This document shows positions 13,387 through 19,643 of a stretch of DNA of 19,643 nt, piece by piece. The DNA is from Sphingomonas sp. Its GTDB lineage: Bacteria; Pseudomonadota; Alphaproteobacteria; Sphingomonadales; Sphingomonadaceae. Location of the stretch: NCBI GenBank assembly GCA_025935515.1, contig JAICVC010000022.1, positions 1 through 19,643 on the forward strand, read 5' to 3'. Position 1 is the first letter of the stretch. Each line of letters begins with the position of its first letter. The notes beneath the pieces are model-generated. The model made no database searches. It worked only from the letters and a program-made list of their open reading frames with translations, and was not told where the DNA came from. The position numbers and the translations under genes are program-made.

Positions 13387-13824
13387 CTACTGCTGAACTG
13401 AAGAAGCTGATTGATTCACGCGGAGACGCGAAGCCGCGGAGGGCTTGTGATCGTTCACAATGCGCTTCACGCCTTCCTTCAGGGTAGCTGCTCCGAAATT
13501 CAGCAGCAGTCCGACCGGTCGCCTGGTGAGCCGAAGGTAAGTCAGCAATTGTTTCGAATGAGCCGGCGTCAGTCGCTCGACTGACTTGATTTCGACTAGC
13601 AGCCGCTGATCAATCAACAGGTCGATGCGGAAAGCAGCGTTGAAGCGCAGATCGTCAAACTCGATATCGACCGGCTTCTGCCGATCGACCACATACCCGT
13701 TCTCTCGTAGCTTTGCCGCGAGGATCACCTCGTAAACCGACTCTAAAAGCCCGGGGCCAAGACGTTGGTGCAGCAAAAGGGCGGCGTCGACCACGTCTCC
13801 GCTGATCTGATCGATATCAATCAT
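13387..13824 (-). CDS. GxxExxY family protein (PD-(D/E)xK nuclease-like)
   Basis: The product is a 145-residue protein with the family signature GLLESVY at residues 25-31. The nuclease-like core motif is Asp68 (FRID) followed by Glu78-x-Lys80 (LLVEIKS), as in PD-(D/E)xK enzymes, and the later stretch RRPVGLLLNFGAATLKEGVKRI is also typical. The role of the family is not established as far as I know. Inverted repeats bracket the gene: one includes its Shine-Dalgarno (GGAG nine bases before the ATG), and the other encodes part of its C-terminus (about residues 128-136), after which roughly nine residues run into flanking DNA. This suggests a mobile or formerly mobile unit. Its neighbours (TauE on one side, the barrel protein on the other) look functionally unrelated. 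Confidence 0.88.
   Translation of the reverse strand: MIDIDQISGDVVDAALLLHQRLGPGLLESVYEVILAAKLRENGYVVDRQKPVDIEFDDLRFNAAFRIDLLIDQRLLVEIKSVERLTPAHSKQLLTYLRLTRRPVGLLLNFGAATLKEGVKRIVNDHKPSAASRLRVNQSASSVQQ
13416..13441 (+). repeat. Left inverted repeat of the GxxExxY unit
   Basis: TCACGCGGAGACGCGAAGCC and the following CGCGGAG match the reverse complement of 13834-13859 at 23 of 26 positions, the first 13 being exact. A further TTGAT (13411-13415) is shared with the other end after a one-base gap. This copy lies inside the 3' end of the GxxExxY coding region. Confidence 0.75.
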
Positions 13825-13833
13825 TCGGGCGAT

Positions 13834-13859
13834 CTCCGCGTCTCCACGTCTCCGCGTGA
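13834..13859 (-). repeat. Right inverted repeat of the GxxExxY unit
   Basis: On the minus strand this reads TCACGCGGAGACGTGGAGAC then GCGGAG, the partner of 13416-13441. It contains the tandem unit GGAGACG and the Shine-Dalgarno for the GxxExxY gene. With the TTGAT extension (13865-13861) it touches the stop codon of the neighbouring barrel gene. Confidence 0.75.
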
Positions 13860-13861
13860 GA

Positions 13862-14998
13862 TCAAAAATCGCCGGAAAGGGTCAGCGCCGGTCCCGAGCC
13901 GGGGCGCGCGTTGCCGGCGAGCCTTTGGCGCCAGTCGAGATGGAGCTTGAGGTTGTTGCGGACGCGCATGGTGATTCTGGGACCGGCGTCCACGCGGTAG
14001 AGGCCCGGCTGCGCGCCGCCCCAGACGCCGAGTCCTGCTGAGAAATTCCGATAGACGGGCCGCGTGACCCACAGCCCGCCATCGATGAACAGGTCCCGGC
14101 TGTGGAATCCGACCACGCCGGCCTGGAGGTAGCTGTCGAGGCTGAACCGCAATGGCAACGACTGTTCGTATACACCGCCCTCGAGGAACAGGGCGAAGGC
14201 GTCGCGGCCGCCGCCGTACTTGCCGATCGCCTGGCGGCGCTCGGCGGTCACCCAGACCGGGAGGCTGACTAGGGGCCGGACCCGAATGCCGGCAGCCGCT
14301 TCCCCGCCCCGTCGGCCGACCTCCGAGCTCAGCCGCGCCGTCAGCGCCAGCCTGCGATCGAGATTGTAGATGAGGCGCGCGCCGGCCTGGCTCGCGCCGA
14401 GCTGCCCGCCGCTGGCGAGCGAGCGCGAACCCGCAATTCCCGACTGCTGGCCGCGGAGAAGCGCCCAGGTCGCCAGCTGCAGGCGATCGATCTTGCGCGG
14501 GTCCATGAGTGGCGAACTCTGGCCGAGCGGCGGCACCGGTCGGCTGACAGGCCCCGAAAACGAGCCGAGCGGCCCCCGATCGAGCGACGGCAGCTCCGCG
14601 TAATAGACCGGCTCCATGGGCGGCGGCGCGCCGGCGAAGCGCGCCGAGCGAGGGGGCGGCAGGATGGGCATTGCCGGGCTTGCCGGGGGTAGCTGATAAA
14701 CCGGCACCACGCCGGGACGCATCGCCACCGGGACGCCGACCATTGCCTGGATGTAGCGCACCGGGACGGCGGGCGGGGCCGCCGGATCGGCGGCTGGTGC
14801 ATAATCCGCCGGCATCATCGACGGCGCGGGCTCGACCGGCTCGATGCGCGGGAACTGCGTAGCCATGATCGGCGGCGGCTTGGCTTCGCTGCGGTCGATC
14901 CGGAACAATTCCGCGCCTGGCAACACCCCCAGCGTCGCGGCCCGCATCCCGGCCCAGCCGACCGTGGCCAGCGCGAGGAAGCGGAGCGAGGGTTTCAC
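13862..14998 (-). CDS. Envelope protein: membrane segment, proline-rich linker and C-terminal beta-barrel (NfrA C-terminus-like)
   Basis: The product is a 378-residue protein starting at a GTG that overlaps the glycosyltransferase stop by four bases (GTGA). Residues 5-27 are a hydrophobic segment. Residues 40-135 are a proline-rich linker with repeated PxxP runs (for example EPVEPAPSMMP and LPPASPAMPILPPP). From about residue 175 the sequence becomes an alternating barrel-like domain (DRLQLATWALLRG, ARLIYNLDRRLALTARLSS) ending in GPALTLSGDF, with a terminal Phe typical of outer membrane insertion. Pairing with NfrB, whose E. coli partner NfrA is an outer membrane protein, suggests an export role. 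Similarity to the NfrA C-terminal region is my inference and needs a profile search. The TPR repeats of classical NfrA are absent. A longer frame running upstream is a shadow of the glycosyltransferase gene. Confidence 0.75.
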   Translation of the reverse strand: MKPSLRFLALATVGWAGMRAATLGVLPGAELFRIDRSEAKPPPIMATQFPRIEPVEPAPSMMPADYAPAADPAAPPAVPVRYIQAMVGVPVAMRPGVVPVYQLPPASPAMPILPPPRSARFAGAPPPMEPVYYAELPSLDRGPLGSFSGPVSRPVPPLGQSSPLMDPRKIDRLQLATWALLRGQQSGIAGSRSLASGGQLGASQAGARLIYNLDRRLALTARLSSEVGRRGGEAAAGIRVRPLVSLPVWVTAERRQAIGKYGGGRDAFALFLEGGVYEQSLPLRFSLDSYLQAGVVGFHSRDLFIDGGLWVTRPVYRNFSAGLGVWGGAQPGLYRVDAGPRITMRVRNNLKLHLDWRQRLAGNARPGSGPALTLSGDF

Positions 14999-16365
14999 TG
15001 CGGCAATTCCGCCGGGAAGATGTGACGGGTCTTGTCCCAGCGCTTTGCCCCGCCTCCAAGATGCAGGGACACCGCGCGGGCGGCGGCTAGCATGGCGATT
15101 ACGTTCCCGACGACGAGGCGGGGAACCGAAAGTAGACCTTGCTTCAAGCCATAGGCCGCGGTCGTGAAGGACGTCCGCATCAGCACTCGCCAGGCGAGGA
15201 GGCAGCCATTGATGGTGAGCAGCGTCACTAGCATCGGATCGAGCCGCGCCTTGACTGGGGCGCCAAGCATCTCGGCCAGCCAGATCTGCGACCACAGGAG
15301 CGCGGCTGCGTACGCCGCAAGCAACAGGAGGGCAGCGAGCGGCCCCCGCCGATCCCTCATCCGCATCCAGCGCTCGCCGATCCCGCCGCGCCAGCCGAGC
15401 CGGTCCCAGCCGGACAGCGCGATCCCGCCCAGCCAGCGGGCCTTTTGCCTCACCGCCGAACCCATCGTCGCGGGAAAGTGGCCGCGGCTGGCAACGACCC
15501 CGCGTTGGCCGGGCTGCACCGGGATCCGCACGAAGATCGTCTTCAGACCGAGCGCGCCGAGCCTCAGGCCGACCTCATAATCCTCAGTCAGGCTGGTCCC
15601 GGCGAAGGGCTTGCCGTCCTGCAGCGCCGCAAGCTGCGCCAGGGGCCGCCGAGCGATCGCGCAGCCCACGCCGGCGAGCGGGATCGCCGCGCCGACCGCC
15701 TCGCGCACGACCAGCTCCTTGATATGGGCTTCGGCGAACTCGTCGCAATAATGGCCGGCGACCCAGCGCGAGCCGGGATCGATCAGCGGCAGGACTGGAA
15801 GCTGAATCGCTGCAACGGTGCCGATCAGACCGTCGAAGATCCGCAGCTCGAAGCGGTGGACGACGTCCTCCGCGTCATGCAGCACGACCGCCTTGGCCGA
15901 GCGCGCGGTCGCAGTCTCATATTCGATCAGCGCGTCGTACAGGTGATTGAGGCAATCGGCCTTGGTGGTCGGGCCGTCGGCGTCGACCTCGACTGCTTGC
16001 ACCCGGTCGTCGGCGACGCTAGCGATCGCCGCCGCGGTGGCCGGGTCGTTCCGGTAATGGCCGACGAAAACCCGGTAATTGTCATAGTCGAGCCGCTTCA
16101 GCGTCGCCCTTAGCATTGCCGCGATCACCGCGGACTCGTCCCAGGCCGGCACCAGGACTGCGATGAAGCCCGGGTTCTTGTTGAACACGAAATAGCTGGC
16201 GAAGGTTCGGGGGTAACGCTTGTAAATCCGCAGCGCGCGCCACACGCGACGGGCGAAGTAGATCAGGTCGACGGCCAGATCATTGACCGCGAACAGCAGG
16301 AAGCCGACGCCGGCGAACAGCGCGAGCTCGGCCGCGAAACGGCTGAGGATTTCGGCAATGGCCAC
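14995..16365 (-). CDS. NfrB-like inner-membrane glycosyltransferase (phage N4 adsorption protein B family), short form
   Basis: The product is a 456-residue family 2 glycosyltransferase in the inner membrane. A membrane segment (about 14-36) is followed by the catalytic domain: LVPAWDESAVIAAML (71-85), HYRNDPAT, acidic motif HDAED (163-167), TEDY (260-263) and RQKARW (306-311). Further membrane segments lie near 343-363, 378-395 and 412-435. The ending KRWDKTRHIF corresponds to the WDKTTHDFP region of E. coli NfrB (about 745 residues, from memory), where a further 300-residue C-terminal part with a c-di-GMP-type MshEN domain begins. That part is missing here. The likely role is exopolysaccharide synthesis or export together with the coupled barrel protein. 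The start is GTG at 16365, with no Shine-Dalgarno; an in-frame TAG lies eight codons upstream. Confidence 0.88.
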   Translation of the reverse strand: MAIAEILSRFAAELALFAGVGFLLFAVNDLAVDLIYFARRVWRALRIYKRYPRTFASYFVFNKNPGFIAVLVPAWDESAVIAAMLRATLKRLDYDNYRVFVGHYRNDPATAAAIASVADDRVQAVEVDADGPTTKADCLNHLYDALIEYETATARSAKAVVLHDAEDVVHRFELRIFDGLIGTVAAIQLPVLPLIDPGSRWVAGHYCDEFAEAHIKELVVREAVGAAIPLAGVGCAIARRPLAQLAALQDGKPFAGTSLTEDYEVGLRLGALGLKTIFVRIPVQPGQRGVVASRGHFPATMGSAVRQKARWLGGIALSGWDRLGWRGGIGERWMRMRDRRGPLAALLLLAAYAAALLWSQIWLAEMLGAPVKARLDPMLVTLLTINGCLLAWRVLMRTSFTTAAYGLKQGLLSVPRLVVGNVIAMLAAARAVSLHLGGGAKRWDKTRHIFPAELPQ

Positions 16366-16386
16366 GGAAGCAGCTCGGCTGGGCGC

Positions 16387-16428
16387 CTAGAGCAACCGGC
16401 TGCGCTGGATGGAATTTGCTCGGCTCAT
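16387..16428 (-). CDS. Possible 13-codon leader ORF before the NfrB-like gene
   Basis: ATG at 16428 follows AGGGGAG closely and opens MSRANSIQRSRLL, then TAG. It is in frame with the NfrB-like GTG start, which lies eight codons after the TAG. The stretch AGCCGAGCnnnTTCC occurs both in this leader and just before the GTG. It could be a leader peptide, a remnant of a longer N-terminus, or chance; the Shine-Dalgarno spacing is tighter than ideal. Confidence 0.25.
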   Translation of the reverse strand: MSRANSIQRSRLL

Positions 16429-16508
16429 GGCTCCCCTGCGGCGAATCAAAAGTTAACCGAGCGGAACGACCCATCGCATAACAACAGTCAAACAACAAGA
16501 TTGGATGG

Positions 16509-17369
16509 TTAAGCGGTCGTTTTGGATGTTCGCCGGTATCGCTCTCCTGCGAAAGCCCAGCGCAGCGTTCCAGCGAGGCCGAAGGTCGCTCCCCGCACGA
16601 CCGGCGGAAAAGCCGGGCGCGAAAGGCGGTGAATCTCGCGCGCAAAGCCGGGCATCAAGTCCACCGCCGCATTCATCAGCAGCATTTGGACCGGGGCTTC
16701 CGCAACGGATTTCGCCGGCGATTTCAGCACCAGGTCGCGAAACGAACGAGTGCGGTCGTCGGCCCGCAGTTCCGAGCGGAATTCGGCGATCAAACGCTCG
16801 GCTTCGGCGCGCGTTCGCGGCACGGGATCAGCATCGAGCAGCCGGGCGATCTCGCCGCTTTGCGCGAAATACCTGTCCTGGTCGGCGCGGCTCATGCGCG
16901 GCTCGCCGTAGCGCCGCCACCCGTCGAGGAAATTGACCGCCCCGGCGACATGTACCCAGGCGAGGAGCCACGGATCGGTCGCGCGATAATGGGTGCCGTC
17001 GGGCAGCGTCCCGCTCACCTGCTCATGGATTGCCTTGACCCGGAGGATGGCGGCTTCGGCCTTGTCTCGATGCGCGTAGGTGGTGACCGCAATGAAGCGC
17101 GCCGTTCGGCGCAGCCGGCCGAGCATGTCGGAATGAACGTCGCTGTGATCCCACACGCCGGAAAGCGCTTTGGGATGGAGCATCTGCGTGAGCAGTGCGG
17201 CGATACCGCCGACCATCATCGAGGTGACGTCGCCGTGCACCCGGCGGATGACCGAGCCGGGCGGGAACAGCGCATCGTCCGAGGCCGGAACGGGCTTCTC
17301 GCCCTTCGCGTGGTCGTTGAAGGTTGCCCGGACTTGCCTGACCAAGGCTCGGCGGACCGGCGCGAGCAT
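16509..17369 (-). CDS. MpaB-type (DUF2236) oxygenase family protein
   Basis: The product is a 286-residue protein of the DUF2236/MpaB family, which includes the fungal mycophenolic-acid pathway oxygenase MpaB and the latex-clearing protein of rubber degraders. Visible family features are RRVHGDVTSMMVGGIAALLT near residue 42, QMLHPKALSGVWDHSD, TYAHRDKAEAAI and DPWLLAWVHVAGAVNFLDGW. The conserved histidines in these stretches are candidates for haem or metal binding. The ATG at 17369 follows the rlmN stop codon after a single base, so the two are probably co-translated. A longer open frame upstream is a shadow of rlmN. The substrate is unknown; there is no pathway context nearby. Confidence 0.85.
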   Translation of the reverse strand: MLAPVRRALVRQVRATFNDHAKGEKPVPASDDALFPPGSVIRRVHGDVTSMMVGGIAALLTQMLHPKALSGVWDHSDVHSDMLGRLRRTARFIAVTTYAHRDKAEAAILRVKAIHEQVSGTLPDGTHYRATDPWLLAWVHVAGAVNFLDGWRRYGEPRMSRADQDRYFAQSGEIARLLDADPVPRTRAEAERLIAEFRSELRADDRTRSFRDLVLKSPAKSVAEAPVQMLLMNAAVDLMPGFAREIHRLSRPAFPPVVRGATFGLAGTLRWAFAGERYRRTSKTTA

Positions 17370-17370
17370 G

Positions 17371-18546
17371 TCAGGCCGCTTCTCTGCTCCGCCGCTTGCG
17401 CTCCGCAGCAGTCTTGAGCTGGCCGCAAGCTGCGTCGATGTCGCGGCCGCGCGGCGTCCGCACCGGCGCCGAGATTCCCGCCTCGAAGACAATGTTGCTG
17501 AAGGCCTTGATCCGCTCGCCGGTCGAGCATTCGTAGGGCGCGCCCGGCCAGGGGTTGAACGGGATCAGGTTGACCTTCGCCGGCAATCGGTAACGGCGGA
17601 TCAGCCGCACCAGCTCGCGCGCATGCTCGTCGCTGTCGTTCTTGTCCTTCAGCATCACATATTCGAACGTGATTCGGCGCGCGTTGTTCGCGCCCGGGTA
17701 AGCGGCGCACGCCTCGAGCAATTGCTCGATCCCGTACTTGCGATTGAGCGGCACGATCTCGTCGCGGATTTCCTTGGTTACCGCGTGCAGCGAGACCGCG
17801 AGGTTGACCCCGATCTCCTCGCCGGCGCGCGCCATCATCGGCACCACGCCGCTGGTCGACAGCGTGATCCGCCGCCGCGACAGGCCGAGCCCGTCGCCGT
17901 CCATCACGATCTTCAGCGCGTCGCGGACATTGTCGAAATTGTAGAGCGGCTCGCCCATGCCCATCATGACGATGTTGGTCAGCATGCGCCCTTCGGGCTG
18001 GGACGGCCATTCCCCGAGCGCATCGCGGGCGAGCATGACCTGGCCGACGATCTCCGCGGCCTCGAGATTGCGCACGAGCTGCATCGTGCCGGTGTGGCAA
18101 AAGCGGCAATTGAGCGTACAGCCGACCTGGCTCGACACGCACAGAGTCCCGCGGTCGGCATCGGGAATGAATACCATCTCGAAATCGTGGCCGTCGTGGG
18201 TCTTCAAAAGCCACTTGCGCGTGCCGTCGGATGATACCTGCGCCTCGACCACCTCGGGCCGGGAGATGACGAACCGTTCGGCGAACCAGCCGCGCTGCGG
18301 CTTGGCGATATCGCTCATCGCGGCGAAGTCGCTCACCCCGCGATTGTAGATCCAGTGCCAAACCTGCTTGGCGCGGAGCTTTGCCTGCCTGGGTTCCAGG
18401 CCCGCAGATTCGAACGCGGCGCGGATCGCGTCCTTCGGCAATCCGACGAGCTCGGTCCTGCCATCGGCGCGCGGCTTCACGGCCCGTGGCACGGGCACAG
18501 GATCGACGGGCCCGGGAATGGGCATGATGGCGGTGTCGGCACTCAT
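17371..18546 (-). CDS. rlmN: Dual-specificity 23S rRNA / tRNA adenine-C2 methyltransferase RlmN
   Basis: RlmN is the radical-SAM enzyme that makes m2A2503 in 23S rRNA and m2A37 in some tRNAs, tuning peptidyl-transferase behaviour and accuracy. The product has 391 residues, normal length. Residues 1-30 are a proline-rich extension. The N-terminal accessory domain includes KQVWHWIYNRG (60-70). The cluster motif CxxxCxxC is GCTLNCRFC with Cys143, Cys147 and Cys150, followed by HTGTMQLVRNL. MGMGEPLYNF lies at 195-204, TLSTSGVVP at 228-236, and the methyl-carrying cysteine is Cys374 in DAACGQLK. All catalytic residues are present. It lies between the IalB-like exported protein (25-base gap) and the MpaB-type gene (1-base gap) on one strand. 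Confidence 0.97.
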   Translation of the reverse strand: MSADTAIMPIPGPVDPVPVPRAVKPRADGRTELVGLPKDAIRAAFESAGLEPRQAKLRAKQVWHWIYNRGVSDFAAMSDIAKPQRGWFAERFVISRPEVVEAQVSSDGTRKWLLKTHDGHDFEMVFIPDADRGTLCVSSQVGCTLNCRFCHTGTMQLVRNLEAAEIVGQVMLARDALGEWPSQPEGRMLTNIVMMGMGEPLYNFDNVRDALKIVMDGDGLGLSRRRITLSTSGVVPMMARAGEEIGVNLAVSLHAVTKEIRDEIVPLNRKYGIEQLLEACAAYPGANNARRITFEYVMLKDKNDSDEHARELVRLIRRYRLPAKVNLIPFNPWPGAPYECSTGERIKAFSNIVFEAGISAPVRTPRGRDIDAACGQLKTAAERKRRSREAA

Positions 18547-18571
18547 GGGCAGGGGCGCTATCTAGGTGCGA

Positions 18572-19069
18572 TTACTGGATTTTGCCAGCGCTCCGAAGCG
18601 CGCAGCGGGCAGCCGCCGCATCGATCGCGGTCGGCGCCCCGTCGAGCAGATAGGGATCGGAAAAGCGCACCCCGCGTTCGTCGCGGCTTTCGACCCGCAT
18701 CGCGGGCGCCTCGCGCATGGCGGCGATGATGGCCTGGGCCTGCAAGGGTCCGCGGCTCCACGCCCAGCCGCCGCGAGTGACCAGGAGGAACGGCTGGTCC
18801 CCGACCTCGAGCATGACGCTGGCATCGCCGCGCGGCATCCGGCTGAGGCGGGCGTGAAACTCGCCCCAACCGCTGCGTCCCGAACCGAAGGTCACTCCGG
18901 CGACCGCCTGGACCTTGTCCCTGGGCGCGATCCGCTGCGAGCGTGACAAGGCTTCGCACGCATTGCCGCGATCGATTGCCGCCCAGGCGCCCCCGGCGAA
19001 CACGACGGTGCCGCGCGCCGCGGCGGCAGTCGCGGCGGCGATCAATAAAAAGGGCAGGCCTGGCTTCAT
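18572..19069 (-). CDS. Exported protein, invasion-associated locus B (IalB)-like
   Basis: The product is a 165-residue protein with a signal peptide (PFLLIAAATAAAARG). The mature part opens with FAGGAWAAIDRGNACEALSR, then beta-rich stretches VMLEVGDQPFLLVTRGGWAW and ARLSRMPRG, and ends with IIAAMREAPAMRVESRDERG and DPYLLDGAPTAIDAA. This pattern resembles the IalB-type exported proteins often found in sphingomonads, though the similarity is remembered, not searched. Two cysteines, near the start and the end of the mature chain, could form a disulfide. It is probably periplasmic. It is the first gene of the leftward group with rlmN. A TTGTCA hexamer upstream (19112-19107) may be a -35 box, but no good -10 box follows. 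The function is unknown. Confidence 0.75.
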   Translation of the reverse strand: MKPGLPFLLIAAATAAAARGTVVFAGGAWAAIDRGNACEALSRSQRIAPRDKVQAVAGVTFGSGRSGWGEFHARLSRMPRGDASVMLEVGDQPFLLVTRGGWAWSRGPLQAQAIIAAMREAPAMRVESRDERGVRFSDPYLLDGAPTAIDAAAARCALRSAGKIQ

Positions 19070-19184
19070 TGCTCGTCAACCTAACGACCAAATCGACCCA
19101 CTGACAAATGTCGGCCGGGCGCCGATTTGCGGTGAGGGCGCCGGCGTGGCAATCCCAAAGTCCGCCTTGAACTGGAGTTGGTAA

Positions 19185-19643
19185 ATGTCGCTGATCGGCA
19201 AGTTCATCGATCAAATCCTGCCTGTCGGCAGCATCACGATCGTCGGCCCGGACGGCAAGCGCGACACTTACGGGCCCGGCGGCGGCAAGCGCGTTACGGT
19301 CAAGTTCCACGACCGCCGGGTCGCGCTCGACATCTTCCGCAATCCGCGCCTGAAGGTCGGCGAAGCCTATATGGACGGGCGGCTGACGGTCGAGGACGGC
19401 GGAACGATCCTCGACTTGCTCGAACTGGTCGTCGGCGCAAAGCCGTGGGAAGAAGGGCGCCGCAAGGCGCTCGGCAAGGGCAAGGCCGGCAAGCTGAGGT
19501 CGCTATTTCGGCGCAACCCAGTGCGCAAATCGCGCAAGAATGTCGCGCACCATTATGACATTGGGAATGCGCTCTACGCGCTCTTCCTCGACGACGACCT
19601 GCAATATAGCTGCGCCTACTTCACCGACCCGGACAACAGCCTC
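19185..19643 (+). CDS. Cyclopropane-fatty-acyl-phospholipid synthase family methyltransferase, N-terminal part
   Basis: This family transfers a methylene or methyl group from S-adenosylmethionine to unsaturated acyl chains of membrane phospholipids. The first 153 residues are visible, running off the window. An N-terminal domain (MSLIGKFIDQILPVGSITIV onward, with RLKVGEAYMDGRLTVEDGG near 55-73) is followed by the conserved start of the catalytic part, NVAHHYDIGNALYALFLDDD and then LQYSCAYF. The SAM-binding and active-site region lies outside the window, so the true product (Cfa or a related fatty-acid methyltransferase) is not settled. GGAG lies seven bases before the ATG and fixes the start. 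It is divergent from the IalB-like gene across 115 bases, in which I see no clear promoter. Confidence 0.93.
   Translation, partial: MSLIGKFIDQILPVGSITIVGPDGKRDTYGPGGGKRVTVKFHDRRVALDIFRNPRLKVGEAYMDGRLTVEDGGTILDLLELVVGAKPWEEGRRKALGKGKAGKLRSLFRRNPVRKSRKNVAHHYDIGNALYALFLDDDLQYSCAYFTDPDNSL

Noticed and set aside
13862..15295. 477-codon version of the barrel protein
   Set aside because: The first 99 codons overlap the NfrB-like gene out of frame; GTG at 14998 in the GTGA overlap gives a sensible N-terminus.

Overview
The window is chromosomal DNA from an alphaproteobacterium, most likely a sphingomonad (Sphingomonas or a close relative). This rests on high G+C, the gene content and order (Suv3-type helicase, S4 protein, 7Fe ferredoxin; IalB-like protein followed by rlmN), and one intergenic palindromic repeat of a kind I recall from sphingomonad genomes. 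The genus is inference. Genes are densely packed, no gap exceeds about 150 bases, and I see no rRNA, tRNA, CRISPR array, integrase or transposase gene.

Left part (1-5600). The 5' end of thiC runs leftward off the window and sits behind a well-formed TPP riboswitch whose closing stem contains the thiC Shine-Dalgarno. Upstream on the same strand is a secreted protein with four EF-hands. Divergent from it is the sulfate-activation pair cysD-cysNC (ATP sulfurylase, with APS kinase fused to the large subunit). cysNC appears to start at a CTG codon overlapping the cysD stop. Convergent with it are a MipA/OmpV outer membrane protein, whose leader can fold to bury its ribosome binding site, and fdxA.

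Middle part (5600-13400). A leftward block carries an S4 RNA-binding protein and a Suv3-like helicase, separated by a repeat that fills the whole intergenic gap. Divergent from the helicase is an M23 peptidase for cell-wall work. Then come a small two-helix membrane protein, a HerA-type hexameric ATPase, and a pair made of a TauE/SafE-family anion transporter and its TIGR02186-type periplasmic partner, joined by a GTGA overlap.

Right part (13400-19643). A GxxExxY gene is bracketed by inverted repeats and looks like a small cassette. Next to it is a GTGA-overlapped pair: an NfrB-like membrane glycosyltransferase without its usual C-terminal regulatory region, and a protein with an N-terminal membrane segment, a proline-rich linker and a C-terminal beta-barrel. 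I infer a reduced exopolysaccharide-export module. The window ends with a leftward IalB-like / rlmN / MpaB-type oxygenase group and, divergent from it, the start of a cyclopropane-fatty-acid-synthase-family gene.

Most of the window is ordinary core genome. The points most worth a second look are the NfrB/barrel pair, the CTG start of cysNC, the repeat that supplies a start codon, the inverted repeats around GxxExxY, and the mipA leader hairpin.
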